Below, piece by piece: positions 24,561 through 36,066 of a DNA stretch of 64,000 nt (within the stretch, counting starts at the first letter, position 1; every line of letters begins with the position of its first letter). A program made the position numbers and the translations under genes. The notes beneath the pieces were generated by a model that was not told the origin of the DNA, ran no database searches, and saw only the letters and a program-made list of their open reading frames with translations. Origin of the DNA: Beta vulgaris subsp. vulgaris (Eukaryota; Streptophyta; Magnoliopsida; Caryophyllales; Amaranthaceae); contig NC_079210.1 in assembly GCF_026745355.1 (NCBI RefSeq), positions 29,082,218 through 29,146,217 on the forward strand, in the 5' to 3' direction.

Positions 24561-25430
24561 TGCAGAATAAGCTTCCAAAAAAGCTAGGAGATCCGGGCAG
24601 CTATTCTATTCCTGTCAAGCTTGGAGATATTGCTATCAAGAATGCTTTGTGTGATCTTGGGGCTAGTGTTAGTCTCATGTCGTTATCTATCTGCAGCAAC
24701 TCAACATGGCGGAACTAAAACCCACACGCATCTCTCTACAACTAGCTGACAGACAGTGAAGTTTCCACTTGGTATCCTTGAAGATGTTCCTCTTCGAGTG
24801 GGTAAATTCTTTATTCCCTGTGATTTTGTCGTCATGGAGATGAAAGAAGATGCACAAGTTCCCATCATTCTTGGGAGACCCTTTTTGGCCACTGCTGGAG
24901 CCATTATTGACATGAAAAAGGGAAAGATCACCTTTGAAGTAGGTGATGAGAAGATGGAGTACACACTCACAAACTCCATGACTTCTCCTTCTATGGGAGA
25001 GACTGTTTATAGAGTGGATGCTCTGATGAGGTGATAGAAGCCACAGGCTTTCAATTGCAACTTGATGATTCGCTACAAAGGTCTTGATGGGTAGTGCTGA
25101 TGAGGAAGATTGGGAGACTAAGGAATACAAGGACTTCTAGAGGAGACACGAGCCATTGAATCTGAAAAGCCTCTCAGGAGTTATTGCGTTCAAAGGAAAC
25201 TAAGGAGAGTACTACGCCTCCTAAGGTAGAACTAAAACCTCTCCCATCTACTTTGAAATACATATTCATGGGTCCCAATGATACCTACCCTATTATTGTT
25301 AATGCTGAGCTTGATGACATTCAAATTGAAAAACTGCTTGTTATTTTAAGGAAATATAAGAATGTCATTGGGTACACCATTGATGATATTAAGGGTATTA
25401 ATCCTCATTTTGCATGCAAAAATCATTCTT
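24560..25430 (+). pseudogene. Aspartic protease region of G1
   Basis: Retropepsin-like domain in pieces: LPKKLGDPGS, then ALCDLGASVSLM at about 24645-24680 (DLGA replaces the usual DSGA/DTGA, as is common in Athila elements). PLGILEDVPLRVGKFFIP and VPIILGRPFLATAGAIID follow (24756-25034). Frame changes lie near 24690-24755 and 25030-25180. A connector to RT ends near 25430. It would cleave the Gag-Pol polyprotein; the same domain is better preserved in G2 (35245-36066). Confidence 0.82.
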
Positions 25431-25480
25431 GAGGACAACATGTTTTTTCTATAGAATCTCAACGACGACTTAACCCAAAT

Positions 25481-26780
25481 ATGATGGAAGTAGTCATAAA
25501 AGAGGTTCTTAAATTGCTTGATGCAGGTATAATCTACCCTATCTCAGATAGTAAGTGGGTTAGCCCTGTTCAAGTAGTCCCTAAGAAAGGAGGTATGACC
25601 GTTGTCAAGAATGATAAGGGTGAGCAAGTTCCCACTAGAACTGTGACAGGGTGGCGCATGTGTATTGATTATAGGAGATTGAATAAGGCCACCCGAAAAG
25701 ATCATTTTCCCCTCCCCTTCATTGATCAGATTTGGAAAGGTGTGCAAAACATTCCTTTTTCTGTTGGTTGGATGGATACTCTGGTTTTTTCCAAATTCCT
25801 ATTCATCCAAGTGACCAGGAAAAGACTATTTTACATGTCCTTATGGCACCTTTGCATATCGAAGGATGCCATTTGGATTATGTAATGCTCCTGCCACTTT
25901 TCAGCGTTGCATGATGGCAATTTTCTCCAGTCTTATTGAGAACTCTATGGAAGTATTTATGGATGACTTCTCCGTCTATGGAACATCTTTTGATGTTTGC
26001 CTTGCTAATTTACAAAAGGTGCTCCATAGATGCAAGAAGTTAATTTGATCCTCAACTGGGAAAAATGTCATTTCATGGTGCAACAAGGAGTTGTTTTGGG
26101 TCATATTGTTTCTCATCGGGGCATTGAAGTCGACAAAGCAAAAACAGAGGTTATTGAGCGTTTACCACCTCCTAACTCTGTCAAAGGAGTAAGGATTTTC
26201 TTGGTCATGCGGGATTCTATCGCCGCTTCATAAAAGATTTTTCCATAATTGCTCGACCTGTAACTGAGCTTTTAGGCAAAGATGCCCCCTTTGTGTTTAC
26301 TGATGCTTATACTGAGGCTTTTCACAGGTTAAAAGCGGCTCTTATTTCTGCTCCTACAATTCAATAGCCTGACTGGAATCTCCTTTTCGAGATTATGTGC
26401 GATGCTAGTGACTATGCAGTGGGAGTAGTATTGGGTCAGAGGGAGGATGGTAAACTTCATGCCATCTACTATACAAGAAAAACTCTTACTCCGGCCTAGA
26501 TGAACTATGCCACAACTGATAAGGAACTGTTAGCAGTATATGCGATGGAGAAATTTCGTTCTTATCTGGTGGGGTCAAAGGTGATAATTCACACTGATCA
26601 TGCGGCCTCAATATTTGATGAGCAAGAAAGATGCTAAACCCCGTTTGATTCGACTTGTTGTTACAAGAGTTTGACTTGGAGATTCAGAAAAAAGGCGCTG
26701 AAATGTTGTTGCAGATCACCTTTCTCGAAATCGTTGATGATGAAGGTGATGAGGCTCTTCCAATTGATGATGCTTTCCTG
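25481..26780 (+). pseudogene. Reverse transcriptase and RNase H of G1
   Basis: RT fingers start at 25481 (VIKEVLKLLDAGIIYPISDSKWVSPVQ is split only by my quoting limit; see 25481-25600), with the palm motif WRMCIDYRRLN. The catalytic motif is FMDDFSVYG near 25950, with both Asp present. RNase H follows, with CDASDYAVG (near 26400) and HTDHAA (near 26590). Frame shifts occur near 25735, 25800, 26035 and 26190, and in-frame stops at about 26368 and 26498, so no continuous polyprotein exists as read. Order RT-RNase H-integrase confirms Ty3/gypsy. Confidence 0.88.
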
Positions 26781-26789
26781 ATGAGCAAC

Positions 26790-28107
26790 TCCTAGCTCTA
26801 GCCACTGCAGAGATCCCATGGTATGCTGATATAGCCAACTATTTGGCTAGTGACACTATTCCTCATGGTTATTTGTCTCAACAAAAAAAGAAATTCTTTA
26901 AGGATGTGAGGAGGTATTTTTGGGATGATCCCTTTCTTTACAAGTCTTGTGCAGATGGGGTGATTAGAAGGTGTATTCCTGGAAATGAGGTATCTCCTAT
27001 TATATCCCACTGTCATGATTTACCTTGTGGAGGCCATGCTAGTACTAATAAAACTGCAGCGAAAATTCTTCAATGTGGTTTCTATTGGCGTACCTTGTTC
27101 AAGGATGTTCATCATTATGTGCATTCCTGTGACCGCTGTCAAAGGACGGGCAATCCATCCCGTCGGAATGAGATGCCTCTCAACACTATTCTTGAAGTGG
27201 AGATATTTGATGTATGGGGTGTAGATTTCATGGGTTCGTTCCCTTCCTCTTATGGGAACAAGTATATTCTGGTTGTTGTGGACTATGTCTCCAAATGGGC
27301 GGAGGCTCTTGCCTCTCCCACTAATGATGCTCGTGTGGTTAGTAGATTCTTCAAGAAAACTATTTTTCCTCGCTTTGGCATTCCACGGATTTTGATTACT
27401 GATGGAGGTAAGCATTTTCTGGAGAATAAATTTGAAGCTATACTTAAGAAGTATGGTGTGCATCATAGGGTGGGACTTTCATATCCCCCACAAACTAGTG
27501 GCCAAGTGGAGAATTCCAACCGTGAGATCAAAACTATCTTAGAGAAGACGGTTGCGAGAACGCGAAAAGATTGGGCTGCTAAACTTGATGATGCATTATG
27601 GGCTTACAGGACAGCATTCAAGATCCCTATAGGTACCACCCCCTATCGTCTTGTTTATGGGAAATCATGCCATCTTCCTATTGAGTTAGAGCATCGTGCA
27701 TTCTGGGCAATTAAGAGCCTCAATTTCGACTCTCAAACGGTGGGTGAGAGGAGACTCCTTCAACTTACTAAGCTTGATGAGCTTCGTCTTGACGGTAAGA
27801 GAGTTCTAGATTGTACAAGGAGAAAACTAAGAGATGACATAACAAAGGCATTGTGCGAAGAGAGTTCAAGTAAGGGGATTTGGTTCTTCTTTTTAATTCT
27901 CGACTGAAGCTATTCCCTAGTAAACTTTGTTCGCGGTGGTCGGGTCCATTCAAAGTTTGTAAGGTTTTTCCTTATGGTTCGGTGGAACTTTGGAACCGTC
28001 AAGATGGCACTTTCAAGGTCAATGGCCACAGATTGAAGCACTACCGAGCTGGAGACCCTATTGCTGAGAGAGTTGACATCATACTCTCCATTCCTTCATC
28101 TGAGTGA
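26790..28107 (+). pseudogene. Integrase of G1
   Basis: A long open segment (26843-27907, 354 codons). It has the HHCC zinc-binding region (LPCGGHAS... CDRCQRTG) and the catalytic core with DDE positions visible in [16 protein letters not shown] and [11 protein letters not shown]. The C-terminal part changes frame near 27875 and continues to a stop at 28107 (KLFPSKLCSRWSGPF, VNGHRLKHY). No chromodomain is evident, consistent with the Athila/Tat group. Apart from the late frameshift this is the best-preserved pol domain of G1. Confidence 0.9.
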
Positions 28108-28142
28108 TTATTGAGGAGGTCGAGCTAATGACCTTAAAAACT

Positions 28143-28170
28143 AGCGCTTATTGGGGGGTAACCCAATTTC
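28143..28170 (+). promoter_or_regulatory. Post-integrase hairpin of G1 (AGCGCT...ATTGGG/CCCAAT)
   Basis: AGCGCTT followed by ATTGGG (28150-28155), loop GGGTAA, CCCAAT (28162-28167). The equivalent place in G2 has ATCGGG/CCCGAT, a compensating T-A to C-G change. Function unknown; it marks the boundary between pol and the ORF2 leader. Confidence 0.55.
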
Positions 28171-28279
28171 CTATCTTTTCTATACTATTTTTCTTTTTCA
28201 TTTCTTTTCCTTTTTAGTTCATCACAAAAAAAAAAAAAAGCAACACACAAGTTTATTTGACTAATGGTAATAATCGTGT

Positions 28280-28640
28280 GCTAGCAGGTAACACGCCCGA
28301 GTGACAATTCGCTCGGTCGTGTAGTCGCCACAGATGGATTGGGAGAACACTTCGTCCAGCGCGCACGCCTGAGCGAACAATTTCACGCCCGCGCAAAATC
28401 CCTCACGACCGAGCGATTTTCTGCTCGACTGTGCCCTCGAGACAGACGATTTGGTATATTCTTTTGGCAGATCTGCACGCCCGAGCGAAGAAATGCATGA
28501 TCGAGCGACAGGCCACACGACCGAGCGAAAATCTGCACGACCGTGCGCTCGACATAGACTGGTTGGGTGCGATTTTTCTGCAGGCCCGCACCCCCGTGCA
28601 GCAACTCGCACGACCGTGCGACCTGACGGCAGATTTCATT
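28280..28640 (+). repeat. CACG(A/C)CCGAGCGA cluster upstream of ORF2 in G1
   Basis: At least ten copies of a motif around CACGCCCGAGCGA / CACGACCGAGCGA and its inverse. The motif differs by one base from CACGCCCAAGCGA of the G1 LTR. It is followed by a pyrimidine-rich leader and a TATATA (about 28758) before the ORF2 ATG. Open frames across it are low-complexity artefacts. Confidence 0.75.
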
Positions 28641-29265
28641 AAACCCGTTTTCACGGGCTTTTCTCCTTCCTCCACTCTCAAAAATTTCGACCCCTCTCAC
28701 TTCTTCTCCTTACTCTCTCTCACTCTACCACTCCCACAAATCCTCACCTTTCCCCCATATATACTTTCTGGCGGCACTCGCCGTTCTCCCTCGCCGGCCG
28801 ACCCTAATCACCGGCGCCTTTTCGCCGGCCTTCTTTTCCTCTCCCTCTTTCTTTTTTTTTCCCTCTCTCTCACCCAAAATTCTAAAATCCCTAACCTTGA
28901 AATCACATTGGGGGTTTTGTTGTGGCTCGAAATTGAAGCAATTTGGGTAGCAGGGAAGCAATTCTAAGGTTTTGGAAAATCAAGCACAGATTCATTGCGG
29001 GTATTAGACACCCACCTCAAGTTTGGTATAATCTTTCCACTCTTTCCACTCTCTCCATCTTTTAGTGTTTTTTATTTTTCTATTTGAAATTCATTGCACT
29101 CTTTGCTTGGCATTGTTTTGTGGATTGATTACTTGATTGTTGCCTATACTCTATCGATTTCTTGCTTAATATTAGACCTTGTTGTGTTGGTGTGTGGATT
29201 ATTTGGTTGGATTTTCACTTGGGTGACTGTGTTGTGCTATTATTGATTGTCTCTTTGTGATCATC
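28641..29265 (+). other. Pyrimidine-rich leader of G1 ORF2
   Basis: CT-rich sequence (28660-28870) with TATATA near 28758, then mixed sequence to the ORF2 ATG. It has the look of a plant promoter and 5' UTR. No gene supported. Confidence 0.5.
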
Positions 29266-30714
29266 ATGCCTCCTAGACCATCTAGAGCGAACCCCTCCCA
29301 ACGCACTTCCTCTTCCCACCTCCGCAATGCCCGTGTCCCACCCCCACCACCCGCAATTAACCCACCTCCTTTGGACACCCTAGGAATACAATTCACATGT
29401 GAGGCTCACCTTGAGCGATTTCGTATCCTTAGCGGTTGTCGCCTCCACCCCACTCGTTTCTACGACCCTAACATAGCCACTTAATTAGGCATCGATGATG
29501 ACCTTCAACAACTTTTCTACTCCGTAGGTTGGCACCAGTTCCTCAACATGCATGCCCTATCCTACAAACGCATCACCCTTGAATTCCTCTCTGCACTAGA
29601 GGTCGTCCGCTCCAACACCAAAAACCCTTGTTCCATCACCTTCCAACTCATGAACGAGTCTCGCCACCTAAACCGAAACCAACTCAATGCTATTTTTGGT
29701 TGGCCTACCGAGGGATCTCACGGCCCCCATTCCGGCCGCTCTGAGCGATATGACGATAACGCCTTTTGGAATCTCATCACCAGTCAGGCAGTTTACTATC
29801 CGCAGCGTGTTAAGGCCTCTAGGGTTGTTAGCCCCGGCCTGAGCACCGCACACTGATTCCTGTCATTGACCATTTTTGCCCGGGGTGATAGTGCTGGGGT
29901 TGTCACTTCGCTTGAGCTTTACATTGTGTGGTGTCTTGTGGATGGGGCTAGTTTTCTGAACCCTGCTATGTGGCTTATGGACCATTTGGATGAGTTCACT
30001 CGATCTCGTGGTGATATTGTTGTTGGTATGATCTCTATTATTGCTTCTTCCTTTGGTCTTGATTTGGCAGGTCACCAGGTGATCCTAGGTAGCACACGCC
30101 TTGATCTGAAGGCATCCCAAACCATGGGCTGGATTGCCACTGAGGTCACTGCAGAGGGGTATGTTTGGAAGGTTGGGCAACGCCCTTATGCCTACCTTCC
30201 AAACCCGGAGCGCACAGTCATCTACGACCCAAAGAACTGGCTTTTTGCTCCTGATTTCTCTTGGGTCCCTACTGAGGACCAGAGTGGGGAGCCTAGCCAT
30301 GCTCCCGAGTCGTCTACTCAGGTTGACAACCCTCCTGTTCCCCCCTATACTTACCAGCTTGAGGCGCTTCGTGGGGATATTGGGAGCCTTCGTACAGAGG
30401 TTCAGCTGCTCCATTAGTCTCACTCTGATTCTGTTGCTGCTATGAAGTGCTCTGTGGATGTGATGACTTCTCAGCACCAGGATTTCCAAGCCACCTTTGG
30501 TGATGTTCCCGAGCTACTTCACGATCTTCATGCATGGCACATCTCCCAAGGATGGACGCCGGGCAGCTCCAGTGATCACACCATGCATGATGCTCCTCCT
30601 GATCCATTGAGGAAACTGTCATTTAGCTTGGGGGAGGGATTTACCATATCATCTGTACATACTCATCATTTAGGCATTTTTATTTCCCTTTTTGCATATA
30701 GTTTCATCATTTAG
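29266..30714 (+). pseudogene. ORF2 of G1 (ATHILA ORF-1-type protein)
   Basis: One frame covers 29266-30714, broken only by three stops (TAA 29482, TGA 29854, TAG 30415) with no frameshift. The N-terminus is Pro/Arg/Ser-rich; the middle has LNRNQLNAIFGWP, WNLITSQAVYYPQ and a conserved region ending GQRPYAYLPNPERT; the C-terminus has a heptad-like stretch (LEALRGDIGSLRTEVQLL). It belongs to the extra ORF family found in Athila elements 3' of pol (Arabidopsis ATHILA ORF-1 type); its function is not established. All three stops can arise from CAA, CGA and CAG by C-to-T change. Confidence 0.78.
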
Positions 30715-31740
30715 TTGCATTTTAGGTTGCATGTAGGATCAATCTCTGCTGATAGTACACACTAAGCCTGGTTCTATGCTCGTTTCTATGTGAAGTCTAA
30801 GCATGATTTGAATAACTCTGAACTATTTTTGATCTCTCCTTGCTCGTTGTGATCTGAATGCTTTGTGGTAAGCCAGTTTGATCCTCCCAAGGGAGACTTG
30901 ACTATACTTGTTAGCCAAATATATATACCTAGTGAGGTTATTATGAGCCTAATAGACTAACATCTCTTTAGTTTTTCTTTTCATGTGTGATGCTCTTCCT
31001 TGGCTACTATTCTCTAGAACTTGCATTAATACTCCTTGAAACCGCATTGACTTGTTTGTGCATTGAATATGATTGAGGCATCTGCTATTTATGAGCTACA
31101 TAACCAAGTGCCACCCACATTTATTATTTCCCTTTTGTCACCCCTCTGAGCCTCGCCTGTTTCTCTTGATTAACTACATCTTTAGCCCTTTACCTTGTCC
31201 TACCTAAGGGGATTGTGAAGCTATGTTGATGAAGTTATAGTGTGACATTAAAGATATTCTGTGGTGTTTGTAATGTTTGATTGCATTGAGTTCAACTCCT
31301 CATAGTTACTTTCTTTTAAACTCCTATCGATTTCCTCTTTTAGATAATTTATTAAATTGTTATTGAAAAAAAAAACCAAAAGATTGTGATTTATGTCTTT
31401 AGTGCGTAATAAAAGGAAATTAGAGTTTGTAATTGAGGAGTTATGAAGTAGCTAATGAGAAAGAGAAAACGAAGTGAAATTAAAATGTGTGTGTGAGGGT
31501 TGGTAATTGTTGTCAAGGGTGTTTGAAAAAAAAAAAAGAGCTCCACTTTCCCCTTTGAGCACCACTTTCCTAGAACTTTCCACACCCATACCTTAAGCCT
31601 TCATTACAACCCATATAAAGTCCTCATGATTCTTTGCATATAACATAGTCCCATAGCGGTGGAGAGTGAGAAGATGTGCAAGCTTATGGTATGATATAGT
31701 CAATGGAATGGACCCTTGAGCGACCATTTGACCCTCTTAT
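30715..31740 (+). other. 3' untranslated region of G1, first part
   Basis: No coding potential. A polypurine-like AGCTTGGGGGAGG at 30625-30637 precedes it inside the ORF2 tail. It ends in CTTAT (31736-31740), the G2 target duplication; G1 resumes at 44225. Confidence 0.7.
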
Positions 31741-31997
31741 TGATGTTATGGTTTTATATAGAGTTTTCTCCCCTAATTATGTGCTAAAAGTTGTGATTAT
31801 GGTGCTCTTAGGAGCCATTTGGTACTAATTCTCTCCATCTAGTTGTGGTTTGCTATTTTGTATTGAATTGTAGGTTTTGGAAGCTATCACCTACTTTACA
31901 TGATTGCACAGTGGATTAGAGAGGTTAGATGCCGAGTTCTAGATCCCGAGGATGATTTCCGGGACTTTGAGCAAAGAAAGAAAAGAAAACGAAGATA

Positions 31998-32300
31998 AGC
32001 CCGATCGGCCCGATAGGATCGGGCGGCCCAGCCCGATCGGGCGAGATACCAGTTCTCCATGCTTCAGCTGCGGGCCCGATCGGGCGTTTTATGCCCTGTC
32101 GTAATTCGGTCTTTCGCCCGATCGGGCGAGTTGGCCCGACGTCGGGCGCCATTCCAGCACTCTGCCTCCAATTTCATAAGGCCGCCCGATGTCATCGGGC
32201 GGGTCAGCCCGATTGCATCGGGCGTCTGGCGGTTTTGGCCTTAGTCATCTTCTTTGGAGCCCGATCCCGTCGGGCGACTTTGGCCCGATCGGGCGGCTGG
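31998..32300. repeat. GCCCGATCGGGC palindrome cluster in the G2 LTR
   Basis: About a dozen perfect or spaced copies of the 12-bp palindrome GCCCGATCGGGC, with variants such as GCCCGACGTCGGGC and GCCCGATGTCATCGGGC that lengthen the centre while keeping the arms. It lies 70-370 bp upstream of the TATA box, an enhancer-like position. The same array occurs in the other LTR (43020-43320) and again at 39035-39415. Confidence 0.88.
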
Positions 32301-32367
32301 CGAGACGCGAGATTTTTAATGATTGCGGGCCCTTTTTCGAGATTTTCTTCTATTGTTTTAGGGCTTG

Positions 32368-32376
32368 TATAAATAG
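32368..32376 (+). promoter_or_regulatory. TATA box of the G2 5' LTR
   Basis: TATAAATAG lies downstream of the palindrome cluster. The identical sequence is at 43382-43390 in the 3' LTR. Confidence 0.75.
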
Positions 32377-33209
32377 AAAAATCAGAATTATTAACTCCTA
32401 TCTAGTTTTTATTATTAGTTTTCTCCCTAGAGTGTTTCAAGAACCTTAATTTATTGCTTTGTGATTTCAATTCAAGATCGAACCTTTTGCTTATTCATAG
32501 TTCAATATAATTAGGTAATCTTTCTTCTTTACTTCTTTGTTATTTCTTCCATTGTTAACTTATTTGTTTTCTTAGTTATTTGCCATGTTTCAAGTATGAG
32601 TTTTTATATGATTCTTGTTATTGATTTCATGATTATGAGTGAGTAGTTCTATATCTAGAATTGTGGAGATCTATGTATACAATAAGGGATTGATAGATTA
32701 GTTTGATTATCTGGTATTTCAATTGTTTCCTTTGATTGTTTCTTCATGCTAGGATTATAAGTTAGGCCTGATTTATATTTCTACTTCTGCAATACTGAAT
32801 CTACTTCGAGAGGAGAGATACCGTATAGGCTTTCAATTATTAGGCAAGTGACCCTTGACTATGCGAGAGCGGCTGGGTGATCTTTGAGGGAGGTAATGTT
32901 CGAGAGAAATTACATGTGCCCTAGACATTGACTTACTAGGTGGTTATCGTTTATCCTTGATTTCCCGAATTGTATGCATAGTGATCCATGATTCTAGTAC
33001 TTTACTGATATATTTACACCTTCTTATTTAATTCTGTTACCTGTTTAGCTTAGTAACACAACCATTCATCTGATTTTGTTAGTATAATATTAGAGTTCAG
33101 ATACAATAGTAAACTTCTCCCTGTGGATTCGATCCTGACTTCCCTGACTACTAGTTAGTGGACCTTAGGTTATTTTTGATTAGGTGATCGACTTTAGCCT
33201 GTCAAATTT

Positions 33210-33227
33210 TGGCGCCGTTGCCGGGGA
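33210..33227 (+). other. Primer binding site of G2, tRNA-Asp
   Basis: TGGCGCCGTTGCCGGGGA, a full 18-base complement to the 3' end of plant tRNA-Asp, five bases after the LTR. Confidence 0.95.
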
Positions 33228-33332
33228 GACGGTTTATTTTATTTTGTCTGAATTATAGTATTAAACTAACCTCTACTCTGAAGAACACCTGTTCTTTGGA
33301 GCATCTCACGTTTGTTTTAGTGTTTTTGGTGT

Positions 33333-34747
33333 ATGAGCAGGAAATTGAAATCTCCAAATCTCATCCCGTTCGATCCAGAGATTGAAAAGACCGCTCGTAG
33401 ACTCAGAAAGAAAACTAAGCAAGCTAAGCTGTCTGCAGGGACACCCTCCCAAAAGACACCATCTCCACCACCTTGCCCACACCAAGAAACCCCACCTCAC
33501 CTATTACTGTCAACATGGGTGAGAATGTTACTCGAACCTTAGAGATATGCGCAACCATCTCCTGATAACGTGCCTACTGGGGTACGGATGCCCACTATTG
33601 CTGCTACAAATTTTGAGATCAAGTCTCATGTTTTGAATATGGTTCAGAACAATCAGTTCGCTGGGTTACCATCTGAAGACCCAAATCAGCATCTGCAGAG
33701 ATTTTTACAGTGTTGTGCTACTCAGAAGCAAGCTGGTGTTACTCCTGATGAGATGAAGCTCCTTCTATTTGGTTTCTCTCTGCGCGATAAAGCTTTGTTC
33801 TGGTATAACAAGCTGCCTTCCACCATCACCACCTGGCCAGAACTTTCCAAGATTTTCCTCATCAAGTGGTACCCTTACCAGAAAACTGCAGATATGAGAC
33901 ATGCCATAGTTACTTTCACCCAAGATCCTGGTGAATCTCTATATGAAGCTTGGGAGCGGTTCAAGGATCTGCAGCGTCTATGTCCTCATCATGGGTTGGA
34001 CCAGTGGTACTTGTGTCAGATTTTCTACACTAGAGTTGATGCAGATACACGACGGGTAATTGATGGAGCATCTGGTGGGTTCTTCATGGATAAAGCAATT
34101 GAGGAAGGGTATGAACTTTTGGAGAAGCTAGCATCTAATCAAGCCTCTACCATTCGTTCCTCTTTGAAAAAGGTGGTAAACATGATGTTGAAGCCATTTC
34201 TCTACTGTCTGGGCAACTAGCTACTCTAACTCAGAAAATTGACTCCCTGAAGTTAGGTAATGATTCCTCCCATATGAGTGTTAATGCGATGGCTAGTGCT
34301 TCTAACTATAATGTGCATGTATGTGATGCTTGTGGAATATCTGGGCACAACTCTCAAGAGTGTCCTGCGCTGGGAAATAACTGTGAGGCTGTCAATGCTT
34401 TCCAACAACCTAGGAACCAATTCAACCCCTATTCTAACACCTACAATCCTGGGTTAAGACAACATCCCAACCTCTCATATAGGAGTACTAATGTGTTGAA
34501 CCCTCAACCCCAACAACCATATCCACCTCAACAACAGGGTCAACAATACCAACCTTCACAACAAGCTCCACCTGGTTTTCAGAGAAATCAAGCACCTCCA
34601 CAGCCTGCTCCTCCTGCTGACCCAGCCATGACAGAGTTGAAGAATATGATGTTCCAGATGCAGAAGGGGTTCAATGCTTTTCAAGCTGACACAAAAGCTC
34701 AACTGGAAAATTTGGGCACGCATAACAAGATGTTGGAAATCAACTAG
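33333..34747 (+). pseudogene. gag: gag of G2
   Basis: The ATG at 33333 (MSRKLKSPNL) starts a basic leader. After a frame change near 33500-33545 the capsid domain runs 33570-34190 (FSLRDKALFWYNKLP, YEAWERFKDLQRLCP). A second change near 34170-34270 leads to the zinc knuckle CDACGISGHNSQEC (34330-34371) and a Gln/Pro-rich tail ending at 34747. Only two single-base breaks interrupt an otherwise full-length Athila-type Gag; given the indel pattern of this region they may be sequencing errors. Confidence 0.88.
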
Positions 34748-36066
34748 CTCAGTTGGCTAGTTCTTCTGCTAGTAGGCCACCTGGGGCCTTACCTTCACAA
34801 TCGATGCAACCAAGGGACACTGCCAACGCCATCACTCTTAGGAGTGGCAACATTATGATGGTCCCCCAATGCCTAAGGATGGTCCGGTTGAGTCAGAAAA
34901 AAATGCAGACATAACTGAAACTTCGTCAGCTCCTGAGGCTACCACCAACACAAATGCAGAGAAGCAGACAGTACCTGAAAACAGTCCCCCAACCACTCCT
35001 GCGATCAAGGTTCCTTTCCCACTCGTCTATCAAGGAATAAGCTGGATCACCAACTTGGTAAGTTTATGGAGGTAGTGAAAAATCTTCAGGTAACTGTTCC
35101 ATTTACTGAACTCATTACTCAAGTACCTGCATATGCTAAATTTTTGAAGGAAATTTTGACTAGGAAAAGAGCTTTAATGCAGTAGAAACTGTTGCCTTTA
35201 CTGAAGAATGTAGTGCTCTTTTACAAAATCAATCCCCCCCTAAATTGAAAGATCCGGGGAGTTTCTCCATCCCTTGTAATATTGGCACCATATTTATTGA
35301 CAAAGCCTTATGTGATCTAGGTGCTAGTGTTAGTGTCATGCCCTTGACTGTTTGTAAAAAGCTTGACATGGGAGATTTAAAATGTACCAACATTACTCTT
35401 CAAATGGCTGACCGTTCTGTTAAATACCCCCTAGGTATCTTAGAGGACGTTCCTGTGAGGGTAGGTAAATTTTACATTCCTGTGGATTTTGTTGTGCTTG
35501 ACATGGAAGAGGATACTCAAATCCCAATCATTTTAGGGAGACCATTCCTTCATACTGCTGGAGCTGTCATAGATGTAAAAAATGGGAAATTAACTTTGAC
35601 TGTGGGGGATGATAAGGTAACTTTTAGTTTGACCAATGCTTTGAAAAGTCCCATGCTAGAGGAAGCCTGTTACAGAATAGATGTCATTGATGTGCTGGTT
35701 AATGATGACATGCCTCAATCCCTTATGCGGGATCCACTGGAGGCTTTGCTTTGTTTTACTTCTTCCACAGGTGATGATATTATCCGGACTACTGAAGCGG
35801 ATGCTTGGGAAGCAGCTTTTACCTGTGTCGAGCTTGATGGTACTACCACTCATGAGGATGAACGGTTAGTATGTGCTACTCCACCGGTAGAGGTAAAGAA
35901 ACCTGAACTGAAACCCCTTCCCCCTTCTCTGCGGTATGCTTTTCTGGATGATTCTGAAAATTGCCCTGTGATTGTTAGTGCTGCATTAAATGATGGTCAA
36001 ATGTCTCAACTTTTTCTGTTTTGCGACAACATAAAAAGGCAATTGGATATAACATTGATGATTTGA
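34748..36066 (+). pseudogene. Linker and aspartic protease of G2
   Basis: A Thr/Pro/Glu-rich linker (34869-35075) is followed by a 273-codon open frame from 35245. It holds ALCDLGASVSVMPL (active-site region with DLGA), PLGILEDVPVRVGKFYIP and IPIILGRPFLHTAGAVID. Beyond the protease it runs into the connector that precedes RT (LKPLPPSLRYAFL). The frame breaks at 36066, inside that connector. Confidence 0.88.

Larger units (their letters stand above)
31741..33204 (+). repeat. 5' LTR of G2
   Basis: 1464 bp. U3 carries a run of GCCCGATCGGGC palindromes (about 31998-32300), then the TATA box; the rest is AT-rich R/U5. The end GCCTGTCA is followed directly by AATTT and the PBS. Confidence 0.96.

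Noticed and set aside
28383..28967. Overlapping frames of up to 178 codons before G1 ORF2
   Set aside because: Both-strand openness over a GC-rich repeat cluster; repetitive translation, not conserved.
32059..32449. Open frames in the G2 LTR and in 38976-39494
   Set aside because: Produced by the GCCCGATCGGGC repeats, which lack stops in most frames; not genes.
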